Shown one piece after another: positions 52,987-61,933 of a stretch of 64,000 nucleotides of DNA (position 1 is the first letter of the stretch; each line of letters opens with the position of its first letter). The notes below the pieces were generated by a model, which did no database searches, was not told the DNA's origin, and saw nothing but the letters and a program-made list of their open reading frames with translations. The position numbers were made by a program, and so were the translations under genes. The stretch is from positions 62,001-126,000 of the forward strand of contig JADBEO010000004.1 of the NCBI GenBank assembly GCA_031316315.1, written 5' to 3'. The stretch is from Chelatococcus sambhunathii. Lineage in GTDB: Bacteria; Pseudomonadota; Alphaproteobacteria; Rhizobiales; Methylopilaceae.

Positions 52987-54345
52987 ATGCCGGAACATCC
53001 GACCGCCGCCATGAAGGTCCTGCGCTTCGCGCCGTCGCCGACCGGCTATCTGCATCTCGGCAATGCGCGCACGTTGCTGCTCAACGCGCTGGTCGCGCGG
53101 CGCTGCGGCGGCCGCTTTATCCTTCGGATCGACGACACCGATCGGGAGCGGGTTCGGGAGGAGTTCGTCGAGGCGATCCACGAGGACCTTTCCTGGCTCG
53201 GCCTCGCGCCTGCGACGGAAGTCCGCCAGTCCGAACGGACGGCGCTCTACGACGCCGCCTTCGCCGCGCTCAGCGACCGCCTCTACCCGGCCTATGAGAC
53301 CGAGGAGGAGCTGGACCGGGCCCGGAGGCTCGCCCGCGCCTCCGGCCGTCCGCCGGTCTACGACCGCGCGGCGCTGCGCCTCACCGAAGAAAAACGCGCT
53401 GCGCTCGAGTATGAAGGCCGCAGGCCGCACTGGCGCTTCCGGCTGAGCGGCGGGCGTGTCGGCTGGGAGGACGGCGTGCGCGGCCGGCAGGAGATCGATC
53501 TCGACAGCCTGTCCGATCCGATCGTGCGGCGCGAGGACGGGACCTATCTCTACGTCTTCACCAGCGTGATCGACGACGCCGACCTCGGCGTTACGGATAT
53601 CGTGCGCGGCGAGGACCATGTCGCGAATTCCGCCGTCCAGCTCGACATGTTCGGCGCGCTCGGCGCGCCCGCGCCGGCGCTCGCCCACCACAACCTGCTG
53701 ACGTCGGCTGACGGGGAGGGCCTGTCGAAGCGCCAGGGCAGCCTGTCGCTGAGGACATTGCGTGAGGAGGGCGTCGAGGCGCTCGCGGTTGCCGCCTACG
53801 CCGCACTGATCGGATCGGCCGAGGCGGTGCGGCCGGTCCGGGACCTCGACGAGCTTGCGGCCCTGATCGACCTCAAGCGCCTCTCCCGCGCGCCGGCGCG
53901 GATCGACATGGACGAGCTGTCCGCCCTGTCGGCGAAGACGGTGCACGAGCTCGGCTACGACGCGGTCTCGGCCCGGCTTTCGGCGCTCGCGATCGAAGGC
54001 GGCGCCGACTTCTGGGAGACGGTGCGCGGGAACCTGCGCAAGGTCGAAGAGGCGGCCGACTGGTGGCGGATCATGCGCGCCGACGGCCTCGGAGCCGCGC
54101 CGTCGCCGGAAGACGCCGCGATGCTGGCCGAGGCGGCGCGGCTGCTCCCGGAGGAACCATGGGACAGCTCGACATGGCGCGACTGGACGGGAGCAGTCTC
54201 GGCTACCACTGGCAGAAAAGGCCGGGCCCTGTTCGCGCCGCTGAGGCTCGCGCTGACGGGCGAGCCCGGCGGGCCGGAGCTCGCGCGGCTGCTGCCCTTC
54301 ATCGGCCGGGAGCGCGCCCTGCGCCGACTGGGCGCGCGATCTTGA
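52987..54345 (+). CDS. gltX: Glutamyl-tRNA synthetase
   Basis: About 452 residues from ATG 52987 (ATG 53011 is an alternative). The class I signature is APSPTGYLHLGNAR (HIGH-like) and the second is GEGLSKRQGS (KMSKS-like). LRIDDTDRERVREEF binds glutamate, and IVRGEDHVANSAVQLDMF is standard. The C-terminal anticodon-binding region is present. The length supports a full synthetase, not a Glu-Q-type fragment; as alphaproteobacteria often have two gltX genes, this may be the second type, specialised for Gln-tRNA misacylation. The DUF6665-like gene follows 10 bp later. Confidence 0.93.
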   Translation: MPEHPTAAMKVLRFAPSPTGYLHLGNARTLLLNALVARRCGGRFILRIDDTDRERVREEFVEAIHEDLSWLGLAPATEVRQSERTALYDAAFAALSDRLYPAYETEEELDRARRLARASGRPPVYDRAALRLTEEKRAALEYEGRRPHWRFRLSGGRVGWEDGVRGRQEIDLDSLSDPIVRREDGTYLYVFTSVIDDADLGVTDIVRGEDHVANSAVQLDMFGALGAPAPALAHHNLLTSADGEGLSKRQGSLSLRTLREEGVEALAVAAYAALIGSAEAVRPVRDLDELAALIDLKRLSRAPARIDMDELSALSAKTVHELGYDAVSARLSALAIEGGADFWETVRGNLRKVEEAADWWRIMRADGLGAAPSPEDAAMLAEAARLLPEEPWDSSTWRDWTGAVSATTGRKGRALFAPLRLALTGEPGGPELARLLPFIGRERALRRLGARS

Positions 54346-54355
54346 GACCTACGGC

Positions 54356-54676
54356 ATGACGCTGCGTCCGCCCCGATCTTTCGAACGCCTGCCCGCGATC
54401 GTGACGGGAGAGGCGTCGCTGCAGGCGGAGATCATGGCCGAGAAGGCCGCCGCGCTCGCGCGGGCTGGCGAGGCGGTGGTGAAGGCGCTCGACGCCTGGC
54501 GGGACGCGCCGGATCCGGAAAAGGGCGCGCGCGCATACGCTGCGGCCGAGGCGGTGCAAAGCTTGTTCATCCAGCGCGAACTGATGGGACTGCGCGCGCA
54601 TGGCGACGTGGTCGCTCAGCTCGGCGTCCCGCGCGAGGTGCTCTCCAAGATCGGCGCGCGTCCGCCGGCGCCCTGA
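54356..54676 (+). CDS. Small protein, probably DUF6665 family
   Basis: The product has 106 residues, predicted all-helical and cytoplasmic. The pattern AEIMAEKAAALARAGEAVVKALDAWRD, AVQSLFIQRELMGLRAH and AQLGVPREVLSKIG resembles DUF6665, though I hold that from memory only. It starts 10 bp after gltX. Its last 61 bp overlap the end of the convergent flavoprotein gene (54616-54676), so either both are real and share antisense ends, or one stop region is extended. Function unknown. Confidence 0.7.
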   Translation: MTLRPPRSFERLPAIVTGEASLQAEIMAEKAAALARAGEAVVKALDAWRDAPDPEKGARAYAAAEAVQSLFIQRELMGLRAHGDVVAQLGVPREVLSKIGARPPAP

Positions 54677-55887
54677 GCGAGCCGCCGCGCCGCGGCGTCG
54701 CCCGCGAGGCGTCCTGTCGCGAGGCAGGCGTGCAGCAGATAGCCGCCGGTCGGCGCCTCCCAGTCGAGCATTTCGCCGACCACGTAGGTCGCGGGCCTGC
54801 GCTTCAGCATGAAGTCGTCGTCGACCTCGTCGAGCAGCACGCCGCCGGCGGTGGAGATCGCGCGATCGAGTCCGCTCGCGCCGGTCAGCAGAAGCGGGAC
54901 CGCCTTGATCCGGCCCGCCAGCGCGCGAGGATCCGAGGGAAGTTCGCCAGCTTCGCGCAGCAGGGCGACGGCCGGCGGCGGCAGCGACGCCGTCCTGGCG
55001 AGATGCGTCGAGAGCGACCGCTTGCCGCGCGGCGCCGCCATCCGCTGCGCCAGCGCGTCGAGAGCGAGGTCCGGCCTGAGGTCGAGCGTCGGCCGCGCTA
55101 CCCCATCCCGCTCGATCGCGCGCCGCAGAGCGCGCGAGAACAGGTAGATCAGGCCGCCTTCGATCCCCCCGGCGGTGACGACGGCCTCGCCGCGCGCGGT
55201 GCGCCCCTCGAAGGTCAGCGCGACGCGCTTCAGCGGGCTTCCGGCGAAACGCGCCTTGAAGGTGGGCGACCATGTCGCCGTGAACCCGCAATTGGCCGGC
55301 GCGAGAGGCGCGATCCCGACGCCAGCCTCAGTCAAGGGGATGGTCCAGCCGCCGTCGGCCCCAAGCCGCGGCCAGCTGGCGCCCCCGAGGGCGAGAACGG
55401 CGACCCGCGGCGTGATCGTCTCGACGCCGTCCGGTCCGTCGAACACCAGTCCCGACGCTCCGGAAAAGCCGCGCCATGTGAGCCGCGGCCGGATCGTCAC
55501 GCCGAGCGCGTCCAGCCGGCGCAGCCAGGCGCGAAGCAGGGGACTGGCCTTCATCCGGGTCGGAAACACCCTCCCGCTCGAGCCGACGAAGGTGTCGACG
55601 CCGAGCCCGTCGCACCACGCGCGCAACGCCTCGGTGGGGAACGTCCGGATGGCGGGTTCGAGCCGGTCTGCGGCAGGGCCATACCGTTCGAGCAGGCGAT
55701 CGATCGGCTCGGAGTGCGACAGGTTGAGGCCGCCTCGCCCCGCCATCAGCAGCTTGCGCGCGGGGGAGGCCATGCGCTCGCAGACGACGACGCGGAGTCC
55801 CGCCGCAGCGAGACTTTCGGCGGCCATGAGGCCGGCGGGCCCGGCGCCGACCACGGCCGCGTCCGGGGAATGGTCCGTCGCGCTCAT
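54616..55887 (-). CDS. HI0933-like flavoprotein (TIGR03862 type)
   Basis: The protein has 423 residues. The N-terminal FAD motif AAVVGAGPAGLMAAESLAAAGLRVVVCERM is followed by KLLMAGRGGLNLSHSEP, the signature of the HI0933/BaiN group, and PRVAVLALGGASWPRLGADGGW. VVTAGGIEGGLIYLFSR and ISTAGGVLLDEVDDDFMLKRRPATYVVGEMLDWEAPTGGYLLHACLATG close the fold. Members include unsaturated-ring reductases, but the substrate is unknown for this branch. Its 3' end overlaps the DUF6665-like gene on the other strand. Confidence 0.88.
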   Translation of the reverse strand: MSATDHSPDAAVVGAGPAGLMAAESLAAAGLRVVVCERMASPARKLLMAGRGGLNLSHSEPIDRLLERYGPAADRLEPAIRTFPTEALRAWCDGLGVDTFVGSSGRVFPTRMKASPLLRAWLRRLDALGVTIRPRLTWRGFSGASGLVFDGPDGVETITPRVAVLALGGASWPRLGADGGWTIPLTEAGVGIAPLAPANCGFTATWSPTFKARFAGSPLKRVALTFEGRTARGEAVVTAGGIEGGLIYLFSRALRRAIERDGVARPTLDLRPDLALDALAQRMAAPRGKRSLSTHLARTASLPPPAVALLREAGELPSDPRALAGRIKAVPLLLTGASGLDRAISTAGGVLLDEVDDDFMLKRRPATYVVGEMLDWEAPTGGYLLHACLATGRLAGDAAARRLAQGAGGRAPILESTSRGTPS

Positions 55888-56186
55888 CGCCCGGTTCCGT
55901 CACGCATGATCGACGCGCGGACAGCGCGCGTCGAGAGACCGGCTTCATGTCCGCTCCCGGCGAGGCGGGCAAGCCCGAAACGGCGTTCGTGCGGACATCG
56001 AACGGCGGCGACGATCGCTGCCGGATCAGTCCGCCTGTCGCCCGCGTCGCAGCGGAACCCGGCGGCCGGGATGGTCGTCGAGCCCCGTGTCGCCGCTCGA
56101 AAGAGCAGGGGCGACAAGGCGGGGGGATCGGACTAAAGCAAGAGTCTTGGGCTCCGGTCACGGGGCGCTTTGGAGGATCTGCCGGA
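55888..56186. other. 299-bp gap without a recognised gene
   Basis: The space lies between divergent flavoprotein and dioxygenase genes. It is open in the frame of the dioxygenase from 55947, but has no conserved residues there, and GGAGG at 56172-56176 supports the later start. No hairpin terminator, repeat of the mosaic family or clear promoter was recognised. Confidence 0.5.
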
Positions 56187-57233
56187 ATGCCGACCGCGCT
56201 GCGATGGCTTATGGCGCCGATCTGGGCCGCCCAGATTTTGACGGGGGCCAAGTCGTTCTGCGACAACCGCATTCTGGGCGACGAGCGGCTCAATCGCCGC
56301 GGGCTGCATGTGTGGCGCATTCGGCTCGCCAACCGGATGGCTGACATGCGCCGCGCCAGGCTCGCCGAACGGCTCGACCCGGCCGATCGCGAGGAATTCG
56401 CCCGCAACGGCTTCATCATGAAGCGCAACTTCCTGCCCGAAGCGCAATTCAGGGCGCTGGTCGCCGAGGTCGAGAACACCAAGGCGCCGGTGCGCGAGAT
56501 GAAGCAGGGCGACGCCATCACCCGGCGGATCGCGCTCGAGCCCGAGCTGCTCAAGAAGATGCCTGCCACCGACAAGACGGTGAACGGCGAGGCCTTCCAG
56601 AACCTCGTGCGCTACGTCGCGACCTACGACGCCGAGCCCATCGTCTACATCCAGACGGTGTTCGCGCAGGTCGACCAGTCGGCGACCGATCCGCAGACCT
56701 CGGTCCACGCGGACACCTTCCACCCGACGATGAAGGCCTGGCTTTTCCTCCACGACGTCGAGGAAGACCTCGGCCCGTTCGTATACGTGCCCGGCTCGCA
56801 CCGCCCGACGAAGCGACGGCTCGCCTGGGAGCGGCGTATGAGCGTGAAGGCGTCGAAGCTCGACCGGCTCTCGGCGCGCGGCTCGTTCCGGGTGAGCGCG
56901 CAGGACCTCAAGCAGATGCATCTGCCGCCGCCGCAGAAATTCGCGGTGCCGGCCAACACGTTGGTCGTCGCCGACACCTCCGGATTCCACGCCCGCGGCG
57001 CGAGCCTCAGGCCCTCGACCCGAGTCGAGATCTGGGCCTACGCTCGGCGCAACCCCTATCTGCCCTTCGCAGGCCTCGACCCCTGGGCGTTGAAGCCGCT
57101 CAAGAACCGGCAGGCGCCGCTGTTCTGGGCGGCGCTGGACCGGCTCGAAAAGCTCGGCCTCGGCAAAAGCCCGTGGCGCGCGCGCGGCGTCATGACGGCG
57201 TCGACCCCGCCGAGCGCCGCCGCAAAGGGCTGA
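56187..57233 (+). CDS. Phytanoyl-CoA dioxygenase (PhyH)-family protein
   Basis: The protein has 348 residues from ATG 56187, 10 bp after GGAGG. It belongs to the Fe(II)/2-oxoglutarate dioxygenase superfamily. The metal triad is suggested by SVHADTFHPTMKAWLFLHDV (His-x-Asp) and GFHARGASLRPSTRVEIWAYARRNP (distal His and the 2-oxoglutarate Arg). LGPFVYVPGSHRPTKRRLAWE is the usual PhyH stretch. The N-terminal 40 residues carry a hydrophobic segment (LRWLMAPIWAAQILTGAK). The substrate is unknown; the residues indicate an active oxygenase. DUF1697 follows after 14 bp. Confidence 0.85.
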   Translation: MPTALRWLMAPIWAAQILTGAKSFCDNRILGDERLNRRGLHVWRIRLANRMADMRRARLAERLDPADREEFARNGFIMKRNFLPEAQFRALVAEVENTKAPVREMKQGDAITRRIALEPELLKKMPATDKTVNGEAFQNLVRYVATYDAEPIVYIQTVFAQVDQSATDPQTSVHADTFHPTMKAWLFLHDVEEDLGPFVYVPGSHRPTKRRLAWERRMSVKASKLDRLSARGSFRVSAQDLKQMHLPPPQKFAVPANTLVVADTSGFHARGASLRPSTRVEIWAYARRNPYLPFAGLDPWALKPLKNRQAPLFWAALDRLEKLGLGKSPWRARGVMTASTPPSAAAKG

Positions 57234-57247
57234 GCGCGGCGGCCGGC

Positions 57248-57781
57248 ATGGGCGTCTATGTCGTGCTGTTCCGCGGCGTCGGCGGCGCGACGCAGCTGCC
57301 GACCGCGCCCTTGCGCGCGGCGCTGACCGAGGCGGGCTTCGAGGACGTCGCCACCTACATCAACAGCGGCAACGCCGTGCTCCGCAGCGCCCGCCCGCGC
57401 GACGAAACTGTCGAAGCGATCGCGAAGATCTGCGCCGAACGCTTCGGCTTCGCCAAGGCGGTCTACGCGATCCCGCGCGAGGGCTGGGCGCGGCTGATCC
57501 GGAACAACCCGTTCGAGGTCGAGGCCGGCGCCGGCAAGTTCCTGCACGCGGCCTGGCTCGCCGAAACGCCGGAGAAGCAGGCGGTCGGGGCGTTGGAGTC
57601 GCTGTCGGTCGACGGAGACGGTTTCGCCGTGGTCGGCGACGTCGCCTACCTGTCGACGCCGCGCGGCTTTTCGAAGTCGAGGCTCGCCGAGCGGTTCGAC
57701 AAGCTTATCGGCGTGCCGAACACGGCGCGGAACTGGAACACGGTCCTCAAGCTCATGGAGCTTGCGGAAAGGCTCGGCTGA
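57248..57781 (+). CDS. DUF1697 protein
   Basis: The product has 177 residues from ATG 57248. The DUF1697 pattern is clear: YVVLFRGVGGATQLPTAPLRAALTEAGFEDVATYINSGNAVLRS at the N-terminus, and YLSTPRGFSKSRLAERFDKLIGVPNTARNWNTVLKLMEL at the C-terminus. The family is widespread in bacteria and has no established function. It lies 14 bp after the PhyH gene, likely in one transcript, and converges with the glycosyltransferase gene 10 bp later. Confidence 0.88.
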   Translation: MGVYVVLFRGVGGATQLPTAPLRAALTEAGFEDVATYINSGNAVLRSARPRDETVEAIAKICAERFGFAKAVYAIPREGWARLIRNNPFEVEAGAGKFLHAAWLAETPEKQAVGALESLSVDGDGFAVVGDVAYLSTPRGFSKSRLAERFDKLIGVPNTARNWNTVLKLMELAERLG

Positions 57782-57791
57782 CGGCGGCTCG

Positions 57792-58760
57792 TCAGGCGCT
57801 CTTGAGCTCGAGATAGCGCAGCCGCTTGGCCTCGCGGCGGCCGTCCGCGACGGCCTCGACGATCAGGCCGCAAACGAAGCTCAGCACCGACAGCTGGACG
57901 ATGCTGGCCGCCAGCACGGCGGTCGGCAGGCGGGGGACGAGCCCGGTCTCGATGAACTCGACGACGACCGGCAGACCGAGCGCGACGCCGACGAAGGCGA
58001 GCACGCCGGCGATCGCCCCATAGAATTTGAACGGCTTCAACGCGCGGTACATCATCGTGATCATCCAGAGGATGCGGAAGCCGTCGCGGTAGGTCGAGAG
58101 CTTGCTCGACGAGTTCTCGGGCCGCTTGCCGTAGCGCACCGGCATCTCGTCGACGGCCAGGCGCAGGTCGAGCGCGTGGACGGAAAGCTCCGTCTCGATC
58201 TCAAAGCCGCGCGAAGCGGACGGGAAGGATTTGGCGAAGCGCCGCGACATCACGCGGTAGCCCGACAGGATGTCGGTGAAGCCGACGCCGAACAGCAGGT
58301 CGATCATGCGGTTGAACAGGCGGTTGCCGGCGGCGTGGCCGCGGCGCGCCAGCATGCCTTCGCCCTCGCGGGTGGCGACGACCATATCGAACTGTCCAGA
58401 GACCAGCCGGTCGACCAGCAGAGGGGCGGCCAGCGGGTCGTAGGTCAGGTCGCCGTCTGCCATCAGATAGATGTCGGCCTCGACGTCGGCGAGCATCCGG
58501 CGGACGACGTTGCCCTTGCCCTGAAGGCGTTCGCGCCGGACGATCGCCCCGGCCTCCACGGCGCGCTCCACCGTGCGGTCCCTGGAATTGTTGTCGTAGA
58601 CGTAGATGTCGGCGCCCGGCAGCACGGCGCGGAAGCCGGCCACGACCTCGGCTATCGCGGCTTCCTCGTTGTAGCAGGGCAGCAGCACCGCGACCTTCAG
58701 CGGCGCGGCTTCCGGCTCGATCGCGACGCCGTCGCGCAGGCGTTCAACGATGTGCGGCAT
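57792..58760 (-). CDS. GT2 glycosyltransferase with C-terminal membrane helices
   Basis: The protein has 322 residues. The GT-A domain shows KVAVLLPCYNEEAAIAEVV and DIYVYDNNSRDRTVERA, the metal-binding DGDLTYDP, and DILSGYRVMSRRFAKSFP. Two C-terminal membrane helices (FYGAIAGVLAFVGVALGL, AASIVQLSVLSFVCGLI) anchor it. This is the layout of polyprenyl-phosphate sugar transferases such as dolichol-phosphate mannosyltransferase. Its start overlaps the end of the GT87 gene by 17 bp, suggesting that it makes the lipid-linked sugar donor used by that enzyme. Confidence 0.9.
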   Translation of the reverse strand: MPHIVERLRDGVAIEPEAAPLKVAVLLPCYNEEAAIAEVVAGFRAVLPGADIYVYDNNSRDRTVERAVEAGAIVRRERLQGKGNVVRRMLADVEADIYLMADGDLTYDPLAAPLLVDRLVSGQFDMVVATREGEGMLARRGHAAGNRLFNRMIDLLFGVGFTDILSGYRVMSRRFAKSFPSASRGFEIETELSVHALDLRLAVDEMPVRYGKRPENSSSKLSTYRDGFRILWMITMMYRALKPFKFYGAIAGVLAFVGVALGLPVVVEFIETGLVPRLPTAVLAASIVQLSVLSFVCGLIVEAVADGRREAKRLRYLELKSA

Positions 58761-59997
58761 AAGCGAGGGTCCGGTCAGGTGCGGTGTCTGGGCGGGCGCG
58801 CGCGACGGCGCAGGCGAACAGCGCGAGCGTCGCGAACAGCCCGATCGGGATCAGGGTGATTTCGGCGAGCGGGCGCGCGACAAGCGGGGCGAGGAAGATC
58901 ACCGCGAGCAAGACGGGCTCGTGTGGGCGCCATCCGTCCCTCAGCGCGTCATGCGCGAGGAACGCGACGGCCGGCGCGAACAGCATCAAGTCGTAGTCGA
59001 GCAGGTAGGGCGTCATGAGCAGCGAACCTGCAAGCAACGTCGCCGCCTTCGCGCCGAACGCCGCCTCTCCACGCCAGACGCGAAGAGTGATGACCAGCGC
59101 CGCGACCGCGACGGCCGCGTGGATCGCGTAGGCGGTTCCGACGCCGGCGCCGAGGGCCCGCGCGGCCGAGAAGGCGCTCATGATCTTGTGCCAGCCGGTG
59201 TCGCCCTGTTCGAGCACGACGGAGCGCGTGAACGCCGCGCTCGCCCGGAAGGCCTCCCACGTCTCGGCGCCGAAGGCGACCCAGGAGGCGGCGGCGATCG
59301 CGGCGACCGTCAGCGCGGCGGAACCCGCAGTGCGCCAGCGGCCGGTCGCGATCAGCACGAGCGGCAGCAGCAGGCCGAACTGGGGCTTGTAGGCCAGCAG
59401 CCCGAGCAGAACGCCGGCGAGCAGCGGGCGACGATCGAGGATGTAGAGCCCGCAGCCGAACAGAGCGGCGGTCAGGAAGCCGTTGTGCCCATGGGTGAGG
59501 TTCACGAAGACGGCAGGAAAGGCGAGGCCGACCAGCAGGACCTCGCGGCGATGGGCGCCGACGATCCGCACGAGGCTCCACAGATAGAGCGGCAGCGTCG
59601 CCGCCTGCCAGACGAACAGTGCGGAAACGTAAGGCAGTGTCGCAAGAAGCGCCGCTAACCCCAGGAACATAGGCGGATAGTGCCAGCCGTAGAATGGCAC
59701 GGCCGCGCCGAATTCGCGTTGCTGTTCGCCGTGGTGCCGGGCGACGTCATAGGCCGCCTGAGGCGCGCCCTCCAGCACGAGGCGGCCGGCGGACCAGACG
59801 TTGGAGAAATCGGTTCCGAGCGGGCGACCGGCGGCGTCGAGCCCGCCATGCGAGGTCGCGATCATCAGAGCGAGCGCGATCACGTAGGCGGCGATCAAGG
59901 CAAGCGAGACCGGCGTGATGCGCGCCGCGATCGCGGTCGCAACCCGTTCCGCCGTTCCGCCGCTGGAAGGCGTCATGCCGCCTTCGCTCCCGATCAT
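58744..59997 (-). CDS. GT87 family (DUF2029) membrane glycosyltransferase
   Basis: The protein has about 417 residues from ATG 59997 (ATG 59976 or GTG 60045 are alternatives), with roughly ten membrane helices. DFSNVWSAGRLVLEGAPQAAYDVARHHGEQQ, FYGWHYPPMFLGLAALLATLPY and LLAYKPQFGLLLPLVLIATGRWR are the GT87 signatures, the first containing the acidic residue proposed as catalytic base. GT87 enzymes use polyprenyl-phosphate sugars on the periplasmic side. Its stop region overlaps the GT2 gene by 17 bp. The acceptor is unknown. Confidence 0.85.
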   Translation of the reverse strand: MIGSEGGMTPSSGGTAERVATAIAARITPVSLALIAAYVIALALMIATSHGGLDAAGRPLGTDFSNVWSAGRLVLEGAPQAAYDVARHHGEQQREFGAAVPFYGWHYPPMFLGLAALLATLPYVSALFVWQAATLPLYLWSLVRIVGAHRREVLLVGLAFPAVFVNLTHGHNGFLTAALFGCGLYILDRRPLLAGVLLGLLAYKPQFGLLLPLVLIATGRWRTAGSAALTVAAIAAASWVAFGAETWEAFRASAAFTRSVVLEQGDTGWHKIMSAFSAARALGAGVGTAYAIHAAVAVAALVITLRVWRGEAAFGAKAATLLAGSLLMTPYLLDYDLMLFAPAVAFLAHDALRDGWRPHEPVLLAVIFLAPLVARPLAEITLIPIGLFATLALFACAVARARPDTAPDRTLAYAAHR

Positions 59998-60031
59998 GAG
60001 GCCTTGAGCCGCGCGAGCGCCGGCCGCCAAG

Positions 60032-61027
60032 TCAGAGCTGCTCACGCTCCATCACGACGCCGCGGTCGGTGACGACGACCCACTGGCCGTCGCGGCGCTC
60101 GATCGAGCGCACGCGGCCCATGCCAGGAGCGCGCGCGCCGCGCACCACCTCGATCATGCCTTCGCGGCCTTCGAGCAGGGCGACGCCGTGCTGGACGTCG
60201 CGAACCACCCAGTTCCGGACCACCTTCGGCGCCTCGTCGCGCGACGAGGCCTGACGCTGGTCGTCCATGGTCCGCTCGCGACGATCGTCGCGGACCGGCT
60301 CAGGCTGCGCGGCCTGCTGGTCGTCACGGCGGGCTTCGCGGTCGACGCTACCGGTGGTCTCGACGTCCGCGCGCTTCGACGCCGGGGTCTTGTCGGTCTG
60401 GGCGAACTTCTCGAAGCGCTCGAGGCGCTCCTTGAGCTGTGCGAGCTGGGCGGCGTCCTGTTTCGACTGCTCGATCCGGGCGTTCAGCCCTTCGATCCTG
60501 GACGCGGCGTCGCCCTTGGTGGCGTCGAGCGTCTTCTGGAGATTGGCGATCTCAGCCTTCAGCGACTTGACCTCTTCCGCGTTCGCGGCGGCCTGGCCGG
60601 TGGCGCTCCTCGAGGCGGCGGCCTGGTTGGCGCGCGACTGGTCGAGCGCGCGCTGGAGGCGGGCGATCTCGGATTTCATCGCGCCGACGTCACGCGACAG
60701 CGAGGCGGCCTTCTTCTGCTGGCCGGCCGGGTCGAGATTGGCGGCGAAGCCCTGTTCGCGGGCGTCGATGGCGGCGACCGTATCGAGCGAGTCGCTAAGC
60801 TGAGGCGCGGTCGCGAGCGACGCCGCGGCGGCGCCGGCGCCGAGCGCCAGAGCCAGAGCGACGCCATAGGCCGTGTAGGAGCGCCAGCCGCGCCTCGATT
60901 CGAGTCCGCTGAAGTCGCGGGGTTCGGCCTCGAGTTCCGGGGCCTTGCCGTTGGTCTCGGCGCGCCAGGCGGCGATGGCCTGGCCGAAGGAGCGGTCGGA
61001 GGAGGGCTTCGGCAGGTAGCGAGTCAT
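60032..61027 (-). CDS. Membrane-anchored coiled-coil protein, family unknown
   Basis: The protein has 331 residues. A cytoplasmic leader (1-50) precedes a single helix (AYGVALALALGAGAAAASLAT, about 53-73). A long coiled coil follows (about 100-205, Leu/Lys/Glu heptads with SEIARLQRALDQ). After a disordered charged linker, a compact C-terminal module (about 270-331) reads VVRDVQHGVALLEGREGMIEVVRG, MGRVRSIERRDGQWVVVTDRGVV. The C-terminal module looks like a small beta fold that recurs in alphaproteobacterial envelope proteins, but I cannot name it. Its end overlaps the alternative GT87 start. Confidence 0.8.
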   Translation of the reverse strand: MTRYLPKPSSDRSFGQAIAAWRAETNGKAPELEAEPRDFSGLESRRGWRSYTAYGVALALALGAGAAAASLATAPQLSDSLDTVAAIDAREQGFAANLDPAGQQKKAASLSRDVGAMKSEIARLQRALDQSRANQAAASRSATGQAAANAEEVKSLKAEIANLQKTLDATKGDAASRIEGLNARIEQSKQDAAQLAQLKERLERFEKFAQTDKTPASKRADVETTGSVDREARRDDQQAAQPEPVRDDRRERTMDDQRQASSRDEAPKVVRNWVVRDVQHGVALLEGREGMIEVVRGARAPGMGRVRSIERRDGQWVVVTDRGVVMEREQL

Positions 61028-61089
61028 GGATGATGCCCTGAAAAAGGCGACGCTACCTTTCAGTAACCATCATCCTGCTTACCGAACCG

Positions 61090-61767
61090 TTACCGGGAGC
61101 CGTTCAAGGCCTCTAGGACCTCCGACCCGGATACGATCTTCTCCCGCGGCCACGCGAAGAAGTCGGGTTTTCCGAGAAGCGCGACCTCGAGCATGCGATG
61201 GTAGTCCCGCCGCGGCACCTCGATCGCGCCGAACTGCCTTAGATGCTCGGTGACGAACTGGGTGTCGAGCAGGTCGAAGCCGCCCCGCTTCAGGCGCGCG
61301 ACGAGATGGACGAGCGCGACCTTCGAGGCGTCGCGCTCGCGATGGAACATGCTCTCGCCGAAGAACGCGCCGCCGAGCCGGACGCCGTAGAGGCCGCCGA
61401 CGAGCCGGCCGTCCCGCCAGGTCTCGACGCTGTGGCAGCGGCCGATGCGATGCAGCTCGCCGTAGAGGTTGCGGATCCGGTCGTTGATCCAGGTCTTCGG
61501 TCGGCCGGGAGCCGGCGCGGCGCAGGCGTCCATGACCTCCTCGAACGCGCTGTCGATCCGCACCTCGAACACATCGGAGCGGACGGTGCGCGCGAGCCGG
61601 CCGGACAGATGGAACTCCTCGAGCGGCAGCACGCCGCGCAGCTCCGGCTCGATCCAGTAGAGGCCGGGATCGGTCGCGCTCTCGGCCATCGGGAAGATTC
61701 CGCAGGCATAGGCCTTGAGCAGAACCTCCGGCGTGATCTCGACGAGGACGTCGTTGATGCGGGTCAT
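61090..61767 (-). CDS. aat: Leucyl/phenylalanyl-tRNA--protein transferase
   Basis: The product has 225 residues. It attaches Leu or Phe from tRNA to N-terminal Lys or Arg of proteins, creating N-degrons for ClpAP/ClpS. Family marks: [14 protein letters not shown] near the N-terminus, [87 protein letters not shown], and [21 protein letters not shown]. The gene lies after a repeat, downstream of accC. Confidence 0.95.
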   Translation of the reverse strand: MTRINDVLVEITPEVLLKAYACGIFPMAESATDPGLYWIEPELRGVLPLEEFHLSGRLARTVRSDVFEVRIDSAFEEVMDACAAPAPGRPKTWINDRIRNLYGELHRIGRCHSVETWRDGRLVGGLYGVRLGGAFFGESMFHRERDASKVALVHLVARLKRGGFDLLDTQFVTEHLRQFGAIEVPRRDYHRMLEVALLGKPDFFAWPREKIVSGSEVLEALNGSR

Positions 61768-61794
61768 GACGGCGCGCTTACTGGCTGCGGAACC

Positions 61795-61920
61795 GGACTG
61801 CGTGCTTCGAGACGCCGTCCTGCGGACGGCTCCTCAGCATGAGGATGGCCCCAAGTCCGGCATACGCCAAGGCTCCTCATGCTGAGGAGCGCCAAAGGCG
61901 CGTCTCGAAGCACGCAGTCC
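61795..61920. repeat. 126-bp nested inverted repeat, copy 2
   Basis: Outer arms are a perfect 21-bp inverted repeat (61795-61815 / 61900-61920, GGACTGCGTGCTTCGAGACG plus C). Inner arms are a perfect 16-bp inverted repeat (61829-61844 / 61875-61890, GCTCCTCAGCATGAGG). It has exactly the length of copy 1 at 18508-18633. It lies between the accC stop and the aat start. Confidence 0.88.
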
Positions 61921-61933
61921 GCCGATCCAGCGG

